Assembly: GCA_023091665.1 (NCBI GenBank)
Contig: JALJCQ010000029.1
Span: 434,001 to 498,000, forward strand
Direction of reading: 5' to 3'
From: Pythium myriotylum
Lineage: Eukaryota > Oomycota > Peronosporomycetes > Pythiales > Pythiaceae
Length of the DNA stretch: 64,000 nucleotides
Under the pieces are notes generated by a model. The model was given only the letters and a program-made list of their open reading frames with translations, had not been told where the DNA came from and did not search any database. Position 1 is the first letter of the stretch; each line of letters opens with the position of its first letter. Below are positions 10,048-20,727 of this stretch, piece by piece. The translations under genes were made by a program, and so were the position numbers.

Positions 10048-11676
10048 ATGCTCGAATCGCCACGTACCCCCTCAGCAGGCCACCTCGGCGGCGGCGACTA
10101 CGCCCCCGTCCAAGAACCGGTCGCCTCGGCCTCGCTCACGACCTCGTCCAACTCACGCTGGGCGGCCTACGGTCGCAAATGGTTCGCTCTTCGCTGGAAC
10201 CTCTCCCGCTCGGCATTCGGCAGACCCGTGCCCTACCTCACCGAGTTCTTCGAGATCAAGCGCGGTGACCTCTTCATCACGCTGCCCGTGGCCATCGCCC
10301 TCATCGCCATCAGCGCGGCGGCCTACAGTCAGAAAGACGTCGGCGGCTCCGGCTCGCCGCCGGCGATCGCGCTGCTTCTCGTCTTCGCCTTCGCCGTGCG
10401 CAACAACGCGGTGCTCATCCCGGCGGCCGGCATCTCGTTCGAGCGCGCACTCATGTACCACAAGCTCTACGCCTTGGTCGCGTGGGTGGGCTCGGCCCTC
10501 CACGGCCTCGCGTACCTGCGAGCCAAGGACGACAAGTACTACGACCACAGCACGGCATGGTCGGGCGCCATCACGTTCATCGCCATGTCGGTGCTCGTGG
10601 CCTTCTCGTTCTACATCATCCGCCGCCGCTTCTTTGAGTTCTTCCTCCGCTTCCACTGGATCCTCTTCGTCGTGGTCATCGTGGCCGGCGTGATCCACGG
10701 AGCAGCGATCGCGCTCGTGGGCTTCGTGCCATGGCTGCTCGACGTGATTTATCGCTACGGCTACGGCTCGCGACGCTTCGCGCGCCAACACGCGAGCCAA
10801 GTGACGGTCGCCATGGTCTCCAAGGACATCGTTCGCATCCAGTTCCCTCGCGTCGGTGGTATCGAGTCCAACGACACACCGTTCGAGTACGAAGCCGGCC
10901 AGTACGTTTTCATCTGCGTCCCAGGTTTGTCCAAGCTCGAGTGGCATCCGTTCTCGATCGCCTCGGCTCCGCACGAGCCCATGGTCACGCTTTACATCAA
11001 GGTCTCGGGCGACTGGACCAAGAAGCTCGCAGCTCTTGCTGGCTCCCAGCCTGGCAGCCACCCGCTCACGATCCTCCTTGATGGTCCGTACGGCGCTGTC
11101 TCTGTTCAACGTGACTTCTACAGCCACGTTGTGTTCATCAGTGGTGGCATTGGCGTCACTCCGATGCTCTCGCTCGCAAACGATCTCTATCACGAGACGC
11201 TGGTCACCAAGTCGCGTCGCTCGCCGCTCCAGAAGGCCTGGTTCCTCTGGTCGGTGCGCGACCGCGAGACCATCGAGGCCGTGATCCTCGACGAGGCCCG
11301 CACGAACCACCAGGAACAGCAATCGTGGCTCTCGCCGGCGTTGTCGTCGCCACGCAGCGGCAACGGCAACTCGCGTTCCGCGGACGTGTTCTACGCCGAG
11401 TTTGCGCTCTCCCGCGGTGCCCAGGACCTCACTCACCCCGTCGACCAGCAGCTGGCGACGTGTCTTCTCCACGGCCAGCGCCCAGATATCCCCAAGGCTC
11501 TCCGCGAGATCGCCGACATGGCCCTAAACGACCAAGGCGAGCGACCCGTGCGCGTGGCTGTGCTTGTGTGCGGTCCGCAGGCCATGATCTCGAACGTGCT
11601 GAACACGAGCATGAAGCTCTCGAAGGAGATCAACGGCGTCGTCTTCGATGTCCATTCGGAAGTCTTTGATTTCTAG
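10048..11676 (+). CDS. FRE/NOX-like ferric reductase flavocytochrome, paralogue 2
   Basis: 542 residues, collinear with the gene at 4632-6242 over its whole length, including the RKWFALRWNLSR segment before the first helix. Haem ligands are H138/H152 and H203/H217; HPFSIAS (FAD), GGIGVTP (NAD(P)H) and a C-terminal CGP follow, ending HSEVFDF. Predicted role as for the first copy: transmembrane electron transfer to ferric iron or oxygen. Compared with copy 1 it has an insertion after FPR (VGGIESNDT) before the FAD-binding domain. Its codon use is more strongly GC-biased than copy 1. The start at 10048 is the Met just before conserved sequence; an upstream in-frame ATG at 9841 is possible. Confidence 0.88.
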   Translation: MLESPRTPSAGHLGGGDYAPVQEPVASASLTTSSNSRWAAYGRKWFALRWNLSRSAFGRPVPYLTEFFEIKRGDLFITLPVAIALIAISAAAYSQKDVGGSGSPPAIALLLVFAFAVRNNAVLIPAAGISFERALMYHKLYALVAWVGSALHGLAYLRAKDDKYYDHSTAWSGAITFIAMSVLVAFSFYIIRRRFFEFFLRFHWILFVVVIVAGVIHGAAIALVGFVPWLLDVIYRYGYGSRRFARQHASQVTVAMVSKDIVRIQFPRVGGIESNDTPFEYEAGQYVFICVPGLSKLEWHPFSIASAPHEPMVTLYIKVSGDWTKKLAALAGSQPGSHPLTILLDGPYGAVSVQRDFYSHVVFISGGIGVTPMLSLANDLYHETLVTKSRRSPLQKAWFLWSVRDRETIEAVILDEARTNHQEQQSWLSPALSSPRSGNGNSRSADVFYAEFALSRGAQDLTHPVDQQLATCLLHGQRPDIPKALREIADMALNDQGERPVRVAVLVCGPQAMISNVLNTSMKLSKEINGVVFDVHSEVFDF

Positions 11677-11799
11677 TGGTCCAACTTACAACTACGTTCT
11701 ACCAAGCCAGCAGATACGCAGTGAAACAAAATACATTTGATGGATGAATTACTCTCTTGGACTTCGAGTCAGAGTGTAGCGATGGGGCTCGTGAGCGGT

Positions 11800-11957
11800 A
11801 TTGACGATCATCACGTCCGCGTAGAGATTCCGAGCCAGGTCATGTCTGGCCAGCACTCTGGTGACCTCGTCCGAGCTAATCTCGACTTTTCTCTGCTTCT
11901 TCGCAAACGCGTCATCCAACGCAACACACCGAGCATGACGAATGCAACACTGACAAC
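11800..11957 (-). pseudogene. frameshifted relic of a LURP-one-related gene
   Basis: Read on the minus strand, one frame gives VVSVAFVMLG (11957 to about 11925). The adjoining DNA in another frame gives VALDDAFAKKQRKVEISSDE.. and a following VTRVL (down to 11800). Together these match, in order, the C-terminal part of the intact LOR gene at 12462-13337 (GVDVAFVVLVCAALDDELAKK.., VEIGSDELTKLL). So this is the broken tail of a duplicated copy. Nothing else is recognisable in 11677-12461. Confidence 0.7.
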
Positions 11958-12461
11958 CTGAGGCGACAATGGCATATTCTCCCACTGACCAAGAATTCGT
12001 TCTAACGCGGCAGAGGAGAGGAAGAAAGAAAGAAAGAAAAACAATTCTAAATTGCGATGTCAAGAAGTGACGATGCAGGTCAAACGCGTTTCAGCAATCC
12101 GACGCACGCTTTAGATGAAGTCCTACGTGCTGTAGCAGATACACATCATCGGACATCTCTCCCCAGCACATCGCAGTTCAAATAATCAGTATTTTTTTCT
12201 GAAAAATGTGGTTCTGTGGTCCTTGCCAGTTGTCGCACAAATCTCCCTAAATGACACGAAATTCATTGCCGGTCGGTCGCCGCTCGAGAACGGCATGCTC
12301 CTTTGGTGCACGTACTCGAGACCTGACTCTTTGATCATTTCTTGACAAGCAGCAGGTGCGGCATCTTTGACTTTGAGTGTCCTGGCTGATAGGCAATTTT
12401 TCGCCGCGCTATCAGATCGACCCAGGAAATCGCTGGAGATCTTTCGTATCGGTGGTTCCAG

Positions 12462-13337
12462 TCAGAAAATTGCGAGAGGAGGCTGGACAATGTCCATGCA
12501 GACCTTGGCAGTCGAGAGGTTCCTAGCCTTCACACCGTGGTGACGTTCCGCCAGCAGTTTCGTGAGCTCGTCTGAGCCAATCTCAACTTTTTGACCGCTT
12601 TCTTTCTTCGCGAGCTCATCATCTAACGCGGCACAGACGAGCACGACGAAAGCGACATCAACACCTGGTGCGACGTCCACGCGATAAGAGATCTCGCCGT
12701 CAGCTGCAGACTCTTTGTTACGTCGTAGTTCTTTGATCCGTTGGCGGACCTCGACCTCGGCGTAGACCCGAGCAATACACTCACGTTTAAGCTTGATGCC
12801 TCGATCGAGCCAGAACAGCGCTTCGTGATCCCGCCAATTTCCTTCGACACGGATCTTGATCTTCGATCGCGTGAGTGGGTCTTCTAATTCAACAAGCAGC
12901 CGCTGCTCCAATGCCCGCATGTTGGTCTGAAGAAAGCACATCGCGTGGTTCTCCACCCACGCGGCCGCATCTGAATTTGCGGTCGTTACACTCGCTGGTA
13001 GCGGCACGTAGGGCACATACATTGCACAGTCAAGAGTCACCGGGTGGCAATCCATGACGGCGACTGGGACGCCATTCTTGTCAAGCAAAAGCTGCTTGCG
13101 AGTCGATTCTCCGCCCGATACACGGGGGTTAATCTTGAAAATCACTGTGTCCGTGTCAATGTCCGCGAGATCCAGTGGTTGTGAATGATCATGAGACCAG
13201 AATCCGAGTGGTAGGCGAAGTGAAGTAACGCGATCGAGCACGAATCGAGGGTTCACCACGCGAGGGAAGCGAGACTGAGGGACCAGCGGCGTGTCGAGCA
13301 GGAACGACGGTGACGCGGAGGACGAGTGGTTGCCCAT
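12462..13337 (-). CDS. LURP-one-related (Tubby-C-like) protein, predicted N-myristoylated
   Basis: 291 residues. The C-terminal RVDVAPGVDVAFVVLVCAA segment, and the preceding basic and aromatic strands (VEGNWRDHEALFWLDRG), match the LURP-one-related/Tubby-C-like fold; such proteins bind membrane lipids or act in stress responses, but the function in oomycetes is not known to me. The start was set at 13337 because it gives MGNHSSS, a good N-myristoylation signal shared in kind by both paralogues (MGNQPS, MGSQTS). A longer in-frame 5' extension exists, but its 62 residues are low-quality and absent from the paralogues. Close paralogue of 30316-31158. Confidence 0.75.
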   Translation of the reverse strand: MGNHSSSASPSFLLDTPLVPQSRFPRVVNPRFVLDRVTSLRLPLGFWSHDHSQPLDLADIDTDTVIFKINPRVSGGESTRKQLLLDKNGVPVAVMDCHPVTLDCAMYVPYVPLPASVTTANSDAAAWVENHAMCFLQTNMRALEQRLLVELEDPLTRSKIKIRVEGNWRDHEALFWLDRGIKLKRECIARVYAEVEVRQRIKELRRNKESAADGEISYRVDVAPGVDVAFVVLVCAALDDELAKKESGQKVEIGSDELTKLLAERHHGVKARNLSTAKVCMDIVQPPLAIF

Positions 13338-14609
13338 GGGAGTTGGTGGAGTTGAGAATGAGCTGGAAAATGGAGAGATGGAGAGATCTTTTGTGGTGCT
13401 GCAGTGGGCGCAAGGCCGGGTGGAAGAGTCCAACAGGGTCCTCCAGCAGGTTCCTGTATTTCGTTTCCTTCGGCACATAGAACGTGCAACTTGAAGTTTA
13501 GATGACAATAAGGGAGTACACATGGTAAAACCACTTCCTTCGCTGTAGGCACGTTTTGGAATTTGCTTTAATGGATATCACTGGAAATCTCTCACCCAAG
13601 ATATCATTGGGATCCTGGTGATCCCATGCTTCTTCGAAATCTTCGTGAAGACACTCCTTTCAAAACCCACATAGGAGGAAAGAATTCTCGCTTAGACTGA
13701 GTGAAAAATCAGTGTTGGCAATCCAACGCCATTTGCTGTGTACCCAGCCTCCCAAAGTGCTTCCAGAACTGGTCCGGTGCATCGGCGACACGTCTCGCCT
13801 CCAACTCGCCACGGCAAGGAAGACAAAGTCTTTTTATCATTATTTTTACGAAGGCGTTTGGTGTCATCAAGTCGACTGGATCTAGTCGAGCCAACAAATT
13901 TCATAGAATTTTCCACGACCGGACTCGAAAGGACATTTCTGGTCTCAAAATTGACTTCGTGGCCTCTCCCAGCGACCGAAGTCTGGTGCGTCGCGAGCTC
14001 CAACAGGCCAGCCAAAGACGTCAGGAACTTCGTTCGCCGCCAAGTTCAACCTGAGCGAGACAATCTACCGGTACACCTCGACTTCTTAGTCACTTTGTCG
14101 TCGTCGCTTTATTAATTTTTGTGTTCTGTTCTCGCCGTCTTCTCGAAGATTCGTCGCCCAGCCAGAAACGAATTTTGAGATGGAGAACCAGTTCGACGAG
14201 CAGTCCCACTCCGTGTCCTCGCCGCCGAACGTGCGAAGCCGGTCGTCAGTTTCTCCGTCTGGTTCTCTTCCTGGCTCCTTCCGCCGAGTCGGCGCTGCAG
14301 CATCTCTGACGCCTCCGCCAACATTCGTACCCCGTCGCATGGGATGGCACGCGTGGACTTTCTCGATTCTCCGCTTCTTATTGGCTGATGAGGAGCGCAA
14401 AACCACGCATTATCCAATCAAATCACAGTATGCCCAACATTCTTTTTCGGCCGAAAAGACACGACCACCGACAATGCGACTGAATGTCCCGCGTGACGAC
14501 GGTCTCTGGGTCGCCCAAGCAGCAGCGAGGCGGTCAGTTATTCGTCTGCTCCTTTGTCGTGCCACTGTTTAACTGACCTCGAAAAACCCCAGTCGTTCGC
14601 CTGCGTTGC
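13338..14609. other. intergenic region between divergent LOR genes
   Basis: Frames of up to 130 codons overlap on both strands and none is recognisable. Just before the downstream gene there is a credible intron: GTCAGT at 14533 to CCCCAG at 14592, 60 nt, with CTGAC near 14573. If spliced, a Met at 14484 joins in frame and would add 22 residues before MGSQTS; otherwise the intron lies in the 5' UTR. Confidence 0.45.
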
Positions 14610-15350
14610 ATGGGCAGCCAGACCTCCGCGCCGCTCCTCGTGCCGCAAGCGCACTTCCCTCACGCTCTCAGCCCTCGCTACTCCAAGCCCCGCGTCGTCG
14701 TTCTGCGCCTTGAGCCATGCTTCTGGTCACACACACAGCCGGAGGCACTTGAGATCCGCGACGTCACGACCAATTTGACCATGTTCCGCGTGCCGGCCAC
14801 TGCCAAGCACCGACCGTCGAGCAAGCGGCTGCTCGACATGTATAACGCGCCTGTCGCGACGCTCGACGTCGACACGTACAGCTCCATCTCGGCTACAAGC
14901 ACCATCACGCCTGCGGCCTCCCACAGCCACCTCCAGCACACCTGCACGGTCGAGACCAAGCTGCTCAACGGGGATGGCTACCTCCTCGTTCGAGCCTCCT
15001 GGGCGGACGGCGCCACGATCACGTGCGAAGGAGAGTGGACGTCGCGCCACCCGATCGACTTTTGGCTCTCCACGACGACCGACTCAACGCACACTCGTGG
15101 CACGCGTATCGCTCGCGTGCGTCGCGACCCTATCTCAGGACACAAGGGCTTCCTGCTCGAGATCGCTCCGTTTGTCGACGTGCCGCTGGTGTTGTTGGTC
15201 CTCGCGGCCGCCGAGGAAGCTGCTTCGAGATTTGCTTCGGCCGCGAGCGCCCAGACCAAGAAGTTCGCGACGGCGACCAGACGATCGTCACTCACTGATG
15301 TGGCGTCGCCTAATTTGGTGCGATCTGGCGCTGTGCCGATCCCGGCTTAA
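14610..15350 (+). CDS. LURP-one-related-like protein, divergent and shorter
   Basis: 246 residues, beginning MGSQTSAPLL, again a possible N-myristoylation signal. Conserved landmarks shared with the other two LOR genes are FWSHTQPEALEI (cf. FWSHDHSQPLDL), CEGEW followed by a D/F-W pair, ARV, and EIAPFVDVPLVLLVLAAA in place of VDVAPGVDVAFVVLVCAA. The loop regions are much changed. The C-terminus carries a Ser/Thr/Lys-rich tail without the KVEIGSDE motif. It is transcribed away from the neighbouring LOR gene. Its upstream intron candidate (14533-14592) leaves the true start open; if the Met at 14484 is used the myristoylation signal would be internal. Confidence 0.6.
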   Translation: MGSQTSAPLLVPQAHFPHALSPRYSKPRVVVLRLEPCFWSHTQPEALEIRDVTTNLTMFRVPATAKHRPSSKRLLDMYNAPVATLDVDTYSSISATSTITPAASHSHLQHTCTVETKLLNGDGYLLVRASWADGATITCEGEWTSRHPIDFWLSTTTDSTHTRGTRIARVRRDPISGHKGFLLEIAPFVDVPLVLLVLAAAEEAASRFASAASAQTKKFATATRRSSLTDVASPNLVRSGAVPIPA

Positions 15351-15929
15351 AAGAATATATATATCGGCTTCGGTTGTGCTTATAATTGCGGACCTGGGCA
15401 TTTTGCTCTCAAACAATGAAGGTTCACTCTTGAAAAGGACACCATGTAGTGGAAACAAACTTCGCCATTCTAAGCGAGTCGCCACAAAAAATCATGGACA
15501 CGGCATCTTTTCGATTAATTTTCCACATATACATTATCCTCAAACGCTACGTCTAAACGTCGAGCGGAAGACCTCGGTGCGTCCAGGCATATCGGAGTGA
15601 GTGAGCTTTAGCTTCGACATTGCAGCTTCGTTTGCTCGGGTTCCACAAATGACTAGAAGTTGTCAAACGCATCAGAACTGAGGCCGTTTGCATGCGCACA
15701 TGGAGATGTTGACCGAACTGAACAAGCCAAAATATTGAAAGAAGGAAAGATCCGGTCACCACATTCCTGCAATCTTAGCGAAGATATCATGCTTTCTTCA
15801 CCAACAGTGAAACTTGTTGTTAGACACCCACCTCACAGATCCTCTAACCATCGCTTGAGCATAAATGAAAAACTCTAATTGTCACGACTCTCGATAACCA
15901 TCTCCACGTTCGAAACTCAGGCTTCAGGC
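15351..15929. other. intergenic region, nothing recognised
   Basis: Convergent gap between a LOR gene and the tripeptidyl-peptidase II gene; AT-richer with a TATATATAT run right after the LOR stop. No frame worth calling. Confidence 0.5.
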
Positions 15930-18900
15930 TCAGAATTTGCGATACGACTGGGGCTCCCTCACGCGGCGCCACTGGTGCTCATGCTGAAGCCAATGCGTCC
16001 AGCTGAGCTCGTCCAGCGTTTTCTGGATTTCTCCTTTGAGCTTGTCCTCGGAGATGATCTTGTCTCTGTCCGCCGCGTCGAGCTCAGCGACCTTGCGCAG
16101 ACGCTGCAGCTTCAATCCTAACGCATCGTGCTGCGTATCGTGCAGAAGCGAGACATGAAGATACTTGGGTGTGTCGACGTCGACCCACTTCTCCAGGGTC
16201 TTGTAGGTGTGTGTGAACTCCTCCCATTTGCCAGCATCCCCAAGAGCACGCGCTTTACGTGCCAGTGCGTCAAGCAGCCATTCCTTTTCGTTCTCCTTCT
16301 CCTTTACGAGCTTCTTGTGCGCGTGCAGATCATCTCCTGCCACCGCCCTCGTACCGAAGAACCGTGCCAAATCGTCGTGGTTGATCTTTGAGAGCACTGC
16401 ATCCGCTGCCACAACAATCTCGTTGAAATGTCCACCACGGGATTTTTCCTCATCAACGTGGTGAAGTTGGGCCTGGAGAATCGGCAAGTAAGTCGGGTAT
16501 TGTTCCACGAGTCGGTTGTACGCCGCAGGGAACTCGGGCTTGCCTACAAATATGATAAGTCTAGAAAGCAAGAGATCACGAACAGCGTCCTCTGCTTGTT
16601 TTTGCTCGTCTCGATCGTCACGTGGTGCTTCTGGCTCAGGCTCTTTGACGGGAGTTGCCGCTGGCGGGATCACGTACGAGATGCGGAAGCCACCAGGGCG
16701 ACGTCCCGGCCCCTTGACATTGCCTTTTTGCTTTCCAAAATGGATTTTCCCATACAACACATCGCCTGGTGAGTGACCGGTAGGTAGTTTGTCAGCTGCT
16801 GGCTCGCCGATGAATACGGCCAAGTGCTTGCCAACGTTCAGTGTGGCTTCCGTGAGCGCTTTGCGTCCTAGAGCTACGTCGTCTTGGTGGCCATACACTG
16901 ACGCAGTCATCTCTTTGATGCTCACGTTCAAACGTAGAATCGCTTGTTTGAGGCTTTCCAGCTTGGAGGCATCTTCGTGACGAATCAAGGTCTTGATCGT
17001 GTAAGTACCCTTCTTCGGAAGCGAAATGGCATCGCCGTACGCGTCCGACGATCCGATGTACTGCTTCTTATCGTCAAAGATCATTGACAGCTGCGACTCA
17101 AACGGTGACTCATACAACCGACCGCTCAGCAGTGGGAGTCGAGGGGTAACCTTCCAGGCTTCCTTAGCGGTAAAAATGTACGTCAGTTCGAGACCATAGA
17201 TTTGCCGCTCGTCAGGAAACTTGTCGAGACTGGAAGTCAGAGGTTTGATCTCAGCTGAGGCTGGTCGCAAACGCTGAGACCACGTCGTGAAACTCATAGA
17301 CGGAGCGATCGTTTCTTTCTGAATATCGCTCCACAGCAGCACCTTGTGAGATTCCTCACCGCCTGTAATGGTAATTTCCTTCTGGTCAGGTACGATCCCG
17401 TGGAAGCGAATCTCGATCTGCAGTTTGGAATCTCCAAGCTGGTTCCAATACTGTGCAACGCAGAACTCGGACGTCAGTCCGCCAACGAGGTCGAGACTGT
17501 AGCACACCTCATCGCCTGGACGCAGCCAAAAGTGGGTCTGGAACTGCGAGTCCGCTTGGCGAACGAACGGCTGGAACTGCATCATGTGGAGCACAAAGAG
17601 CTTCGGGGCTGCGTTTGACTCGATCTCTCGGTCGCTGCCACTCGCGGACGCGCGCGAGATCGTCACATCCGCCCACGTGGCATTTGTCGGAGGTGTAAAG
17701 AAGCGTCGAGTGATCGTCCCCGGTAAAAGCGATCTCTTGTACTCGACCACAGGCGACGCTACTGGCTCTGGCTTGATGACCGACACAGGAACGGTGAATA
17801 CCGCCCCGCGGAGCTCATTGTTAGCGTCGTAGGCGGTGATTTCGCCGAAATGCTCTCCTGGAGGCAGGTGCTTTGTGTTGACCAGGACCTTAAATCCGCG
17901 CCCTTCTTGCATGACAGCAACACTCCCACCAACTTCGATCCATCGCGCACTGGATACAAGTCTTGCGTGGAGTTCAAATTGGACCTTGTCCTCTGGCGCA
18001 GCCTTCTTGTGGAATATCGGCTTCACCGTGACGTTCACCTCGGTGCTATCATGCTCAAAATCAGCCGCATCACGCAAGAAAACACCGCGGGCCTTGGGGA
18101 ATCCGCCGCAGGCGGCCGAGATTTCGTAGTACAGAGGGTGCTTGACCGAACCTTCAAACTTGTTGCCTTGTTCTTCCAAGAATTCGAGCGCCGGAAGGAT
18201 CTGGATTAGACCTTTGCCTTGAGCGAACACTTCCACGTTCTTGATCGGAGCCGCTGTGATCTGAAGCGCGCGACGGATCGAGTACGGTGTATACGCGATG
18301 CCCTTGTCTTTCAGTGCACTCACTAGCAGCGCGATATTTCCAGCACAGTTGGGCGCTGCCATCGACGTGCCGTTCATGAGCTGCTTCTTGTTGAGCGTCC
18401 AGTTGGGCACAGCAGTGATGGCTCCGCCTGGCGCGCACACGTCGACACCGAGCGCGCCGTCGAACGTCGGGCCTCGCGAGGACCACGTGTATGGGATGCC
18501 CGTGAGATCGTTCTGACGAGTGACATACTGCGCCTCCATCATCTGGGGAGACACGTACGCGCCGACGCTGAGCGAGTGCGACGACGTGCCGCCAGGCGAG
18601 CACACCGTGCCCAGCGCCGGTCCGTGGTTGTGCGGGATGCAAACAAACGTCATGTTATGGTCGTCCACGAGCTCCTTAAGCAATTCGACCACGCGGCCCG
18701 TGTTGTGTTCGCTCGCGAACTCGCCAAACGACATGTTGATGATGTCGCACTTGGCCTCGATCAAGGCTGCGACGGCGCGGCTCATGGCCGCCGTGGTCTC
18801 CATCGCGTCGAGACGCGAGTCACCGATCTTGATCGAGATGAGCTGCGCTCCCGGCGCGACGCCGTTGCACTCGGGCTGGTCGGGGTGGTGCGCCGCGACG

Positions 18901-19703
18901 ATGGCGGCCACGTGCGTGCCGTGCGAGCCCGAGTCGCTCACGATGCTCAGCGTGTTGCCGTCGTCGTAGATGTTGAGCGCGTAGTTGAACTGCGACTCGG
19001 CCGAGAACGTCGCGTACTCGCGCTCGACGCGGAAGTTCGTGAGCGCCTTGACGCCCGTGAAGTCGCCCGACTCGGCGACATCGAGCGCCGCGCGCCAGTG
19101 CTCGCCGTCAAAGAACACAACAGCATCGTAGACCGGTCCCGGGTCGCTGTAGCTCTTGGCGAGCTCGTCGAGCTGCGCGGCGCGCGCCTGCAGGTCTTTC
19201 TTCGCGCGTCTCGCTCGCACGTCGCTCGTCGTGGCTGCGTGCTGCTCGCTCCAGGCTACGAGTTGCCGCTGCACGTGGTTCACGGCCTCGCGCTGGTGCA
19301 CATCAAACTTCTCCTTGCGCTCTCGCTTGAGCCGGTCCACGAGCGGCCGTGGGAACAAGTCGAACGCGACGACGCGGCCGACGTGGTACGTGCCGTCGAC
19401 GCTCGGCTTCCACTGCGGGTTGAGCGTGAGCACTTTGCCCGACGGCAGCGCGAGCTTGCGGTCGCTCGTGGCCGAGAGAACGAGCGACGTGTCGACGTCG
19501 CCCGAGCCCGTGGCGTCGAGCAGGTCGACGAGCTTGGGGCGCCCGTCGGGCGTGGTCTGGAGCCCCGCGGCGCCCGGGTCCACGCCCGTGTCGAGGATCG
19601 CGACGACGGTGCCGCGGCCGTCGCAGTGCGGCAGGCGCGCGAGGAACGCGTCGGCGAGCGTCTCGTGCGTGGGCACGAGCGCGCGCGAGGGGAGCGAGGC
19701 CAT
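15930..19703 (-). CDS. TPP2: tripeptidyl-peptidase II
   Basis: A 1257-residue intronless gene; length and order match animal/plant TPP II (about 1250). The subtilisin-type catalytic triad is visible: D38 in AILDTGVDPGA, H261 in GSHGTHVAA, S447 in NGTSMAAPNCAG, with the long insert between Asp and His typical of TPP II, and oxyanion Asn near 359 in PHNHGPALG. The rest is the large C-terminal assembly region. The enzyme is a giant cytosolic exopeptidase complex that removes tripeptides from N-termini of proteasome products. The start at 19703 (MASLPSRALVP) was chosen because it aligns with the usual N-terminus; an ATG at 19775 would add 24 Ser/Leu-rich residues. A GA-rich run lies in the 5' UTR at about 19705-19740. 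Confidence 0.95.
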   Translation of the reverse strand: MASLPSRALVPTHETLADAFLARLPHCDGRGTVVAILDTGVDPGAAGLQTTPDGRPKLVDLLDATGSGDVDTSLVLSATSDRKLALPSGKVLTLNPQWKPSVDGTYHVGRVVAFDLFPRPLVDRLKRERKEKFDVHQREAVNHVQRQLVAWSEQHAATTSDVRARRAKKDLQARAAQLDELAKSYSDPGPVYDAVVFFDGEHWRAALDVAESGDFTGVKALTNFRVEREYATFSAESQFNYALNIYDDGNTLSIVSDSGSHGTHVAAIVAAHHPDQPECNGVAPGAQLISIKIGDSRLDAMETTAAMSRAVAALIEAKCDIINMSFGEFASEHNTGRVVELLKELVDDHNMTFVCIPHNHGPALGTVCSPGGTSSHSLSVGAYVSPQMMEAQYVTRQNDLTGIPYTWSSRGPTFDGALGVDVCAPGGAITAVPNWTLNKKQLMNGTSMAAPNCAGNIALLVSALKDKGIAYTPYSIRRALQITAAPIKNVEVFAQGKGLIQILPALEFLEEQGNKFEGSVKHPLYYEISAACGGFPKARGVFLRDAADFEHDSTEVNVTVKPIFHKKAAPEDKVQFELHARLVSSARWIEVGGSVAVMQEGRGFKVLVNTKHLPPGEHFGEITAYDANNELRGAVFTVPVSVIKPEPVASPVVEYKRSLLPGTITRRFFTPPTNATWADVTISRASASGSDREIESNAAPKLFVLHMMQFQPFVRQADSQFQTHFWLRPGDEVCYSLDLVGGLTSEFCVAQYWNQLGDSKLQIEIRFHGIVPDQKEITITGGEESHKVLLWSDIQKETIAPSMSFTTWSQRLRPASAEIKPLTSSLDKFPDERQIYGLELTYIFTAKEAWKVTPRLPLLSGRLYESPFESQLSMIFDDKKQYIGSSDAYGDAISLPKKGTYTIKTLIRHEDASKLESLKQAILRLNVSIKEMTASVYGHQDDVALGRKALTEATLNVGKHLAVFIGEPAADKLPTGHSPGDVLYGKIHFGKQKGNVKGPGRRPGGFRISYVIPPAATPVKEPEPEAPRDDRDEQKQAEDAVRDLLLSRLIIFVGKPEFPAAYNRLVEQYPTYLPILQAQLHHVDEEKSRGGHFNEIVVAADAVLSKINHDDLARFFGTRAVAGDDLHAHKKLVKEKENEKEWLLDALARKARALGDAGKWEEFTHTYKTLEKWVDVDTPKYLHVSLLHDTQHDALGLKLQRLRKVAELDAADRDKIISEDKLKGEIQKTLDELSWTHWLQHEHQWRRVREPQSYRKF

Positions 19704-20727
19704 CGGAGAGAGAGAGAGAGAGGAAGGAGAGAGATGGAGAGATGCGGAGACCGTCATTGCCGGCAGGATGCGCACTCCGGCTAAGTACGATTTTTAATTG
19801 AAGGTTCTTAAAAGCAGGTGTTAGAATTAGTATGTTGAGATGATGCTCTTATTGTTATAAGTACGAGTTGTTATAGCCGGGGAACATGTCTGACCGTTTG
19901 ACAAGGACGAATGGGCGGACGTGCTTTGCTCTGCTGCAGTTGGAAAGACGAGGGTTGTCAGGAAGAGCCGACGGAGGCGCTCGCGACGTTGCGGAGCCGA
20001 GCAACAATGCGATTAAACGAGAAGCGGGAGCTCGATTGTCCGGGTTTGTGTGGACGCCTGGGGAGGAAATATCAGAAGCACAACCTCGCGCTGGTTTGAT
20101 GGACTTCCACATCAGACAAAAGAATGGAGTCGTGGTGTTCGAGGCCTAGACCGTGCTTGCTTCATTGCGGTGATGACGGAATGACGCAGGCGAATATGGA
20201 GCTCACCGTCGATCATTCGACGGGCGTGTTGGGCGAACTCGCTGCGTTGTAATGGTGGAGACCTGCTACACCGACTATATCGATACATCTTGACAGATCC
20301 GACGAGGAATCCGCAAGAAAGCTTGTCGACGTGTCAACCTCCACGCCGTGCGAGTGCAAAGACGCCGACCTCTCAGCTCAACTACACCACCCCCCCCCCC
20401 AAACACACCAAATTCACGTCTCGACACCAAACCAAACCAGCCAACCGACCTCGCCACACGCGATGTCCGCGCCTTGTTGTCCGCCCCACAACCTCCGCCA
20501 TTGTCAACTGCTCTCACAAACACACAAACACACAAGAACGCTCGACTTGACTCAGCGAGTGTCGAGACTTCCCTCCATGGATCCCTTCTCACGATGACTG
20601 ATATGACCGTCCTGTCTACAGAGCTCCACCAACATTCCCGCGAAGACAACAGCCTGTCGGCGCCATTAGATCAGATCGGATCCTGCGCACTTCCCGATCC
20701 TCGGCTTCCCCCCCCCCCCCCCGGCCG
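19704..20727. other. intergenic region with C- and CA-rich runs
   Basis: Divergent promoter region of TPP2 and the choloylglycine-hydrolase-like gene. It contains a (GA)n run next to TPP2, a poly-C run near 20390, CA-rich sequence at about 20515-20535 and a 15-C run at 20708-20722 ending just 5 nt before the next start codon. Short frames at 19855-20149 are on both strands and unconvincing. Confidence 0.5.

Noticed and set aside
10153..11472. 439-codon antisense frame across FRE paralogue 2
   Set aside because: It mirrors the GC-rich third-position bias of the real gene; charged low-complexity product and no domain.
18576..19784. 402-codon plus-strand frame over the TPP2 5' half
   Set aside because: Antisense shadow; the minus strand encodes the complete catalytic domain.
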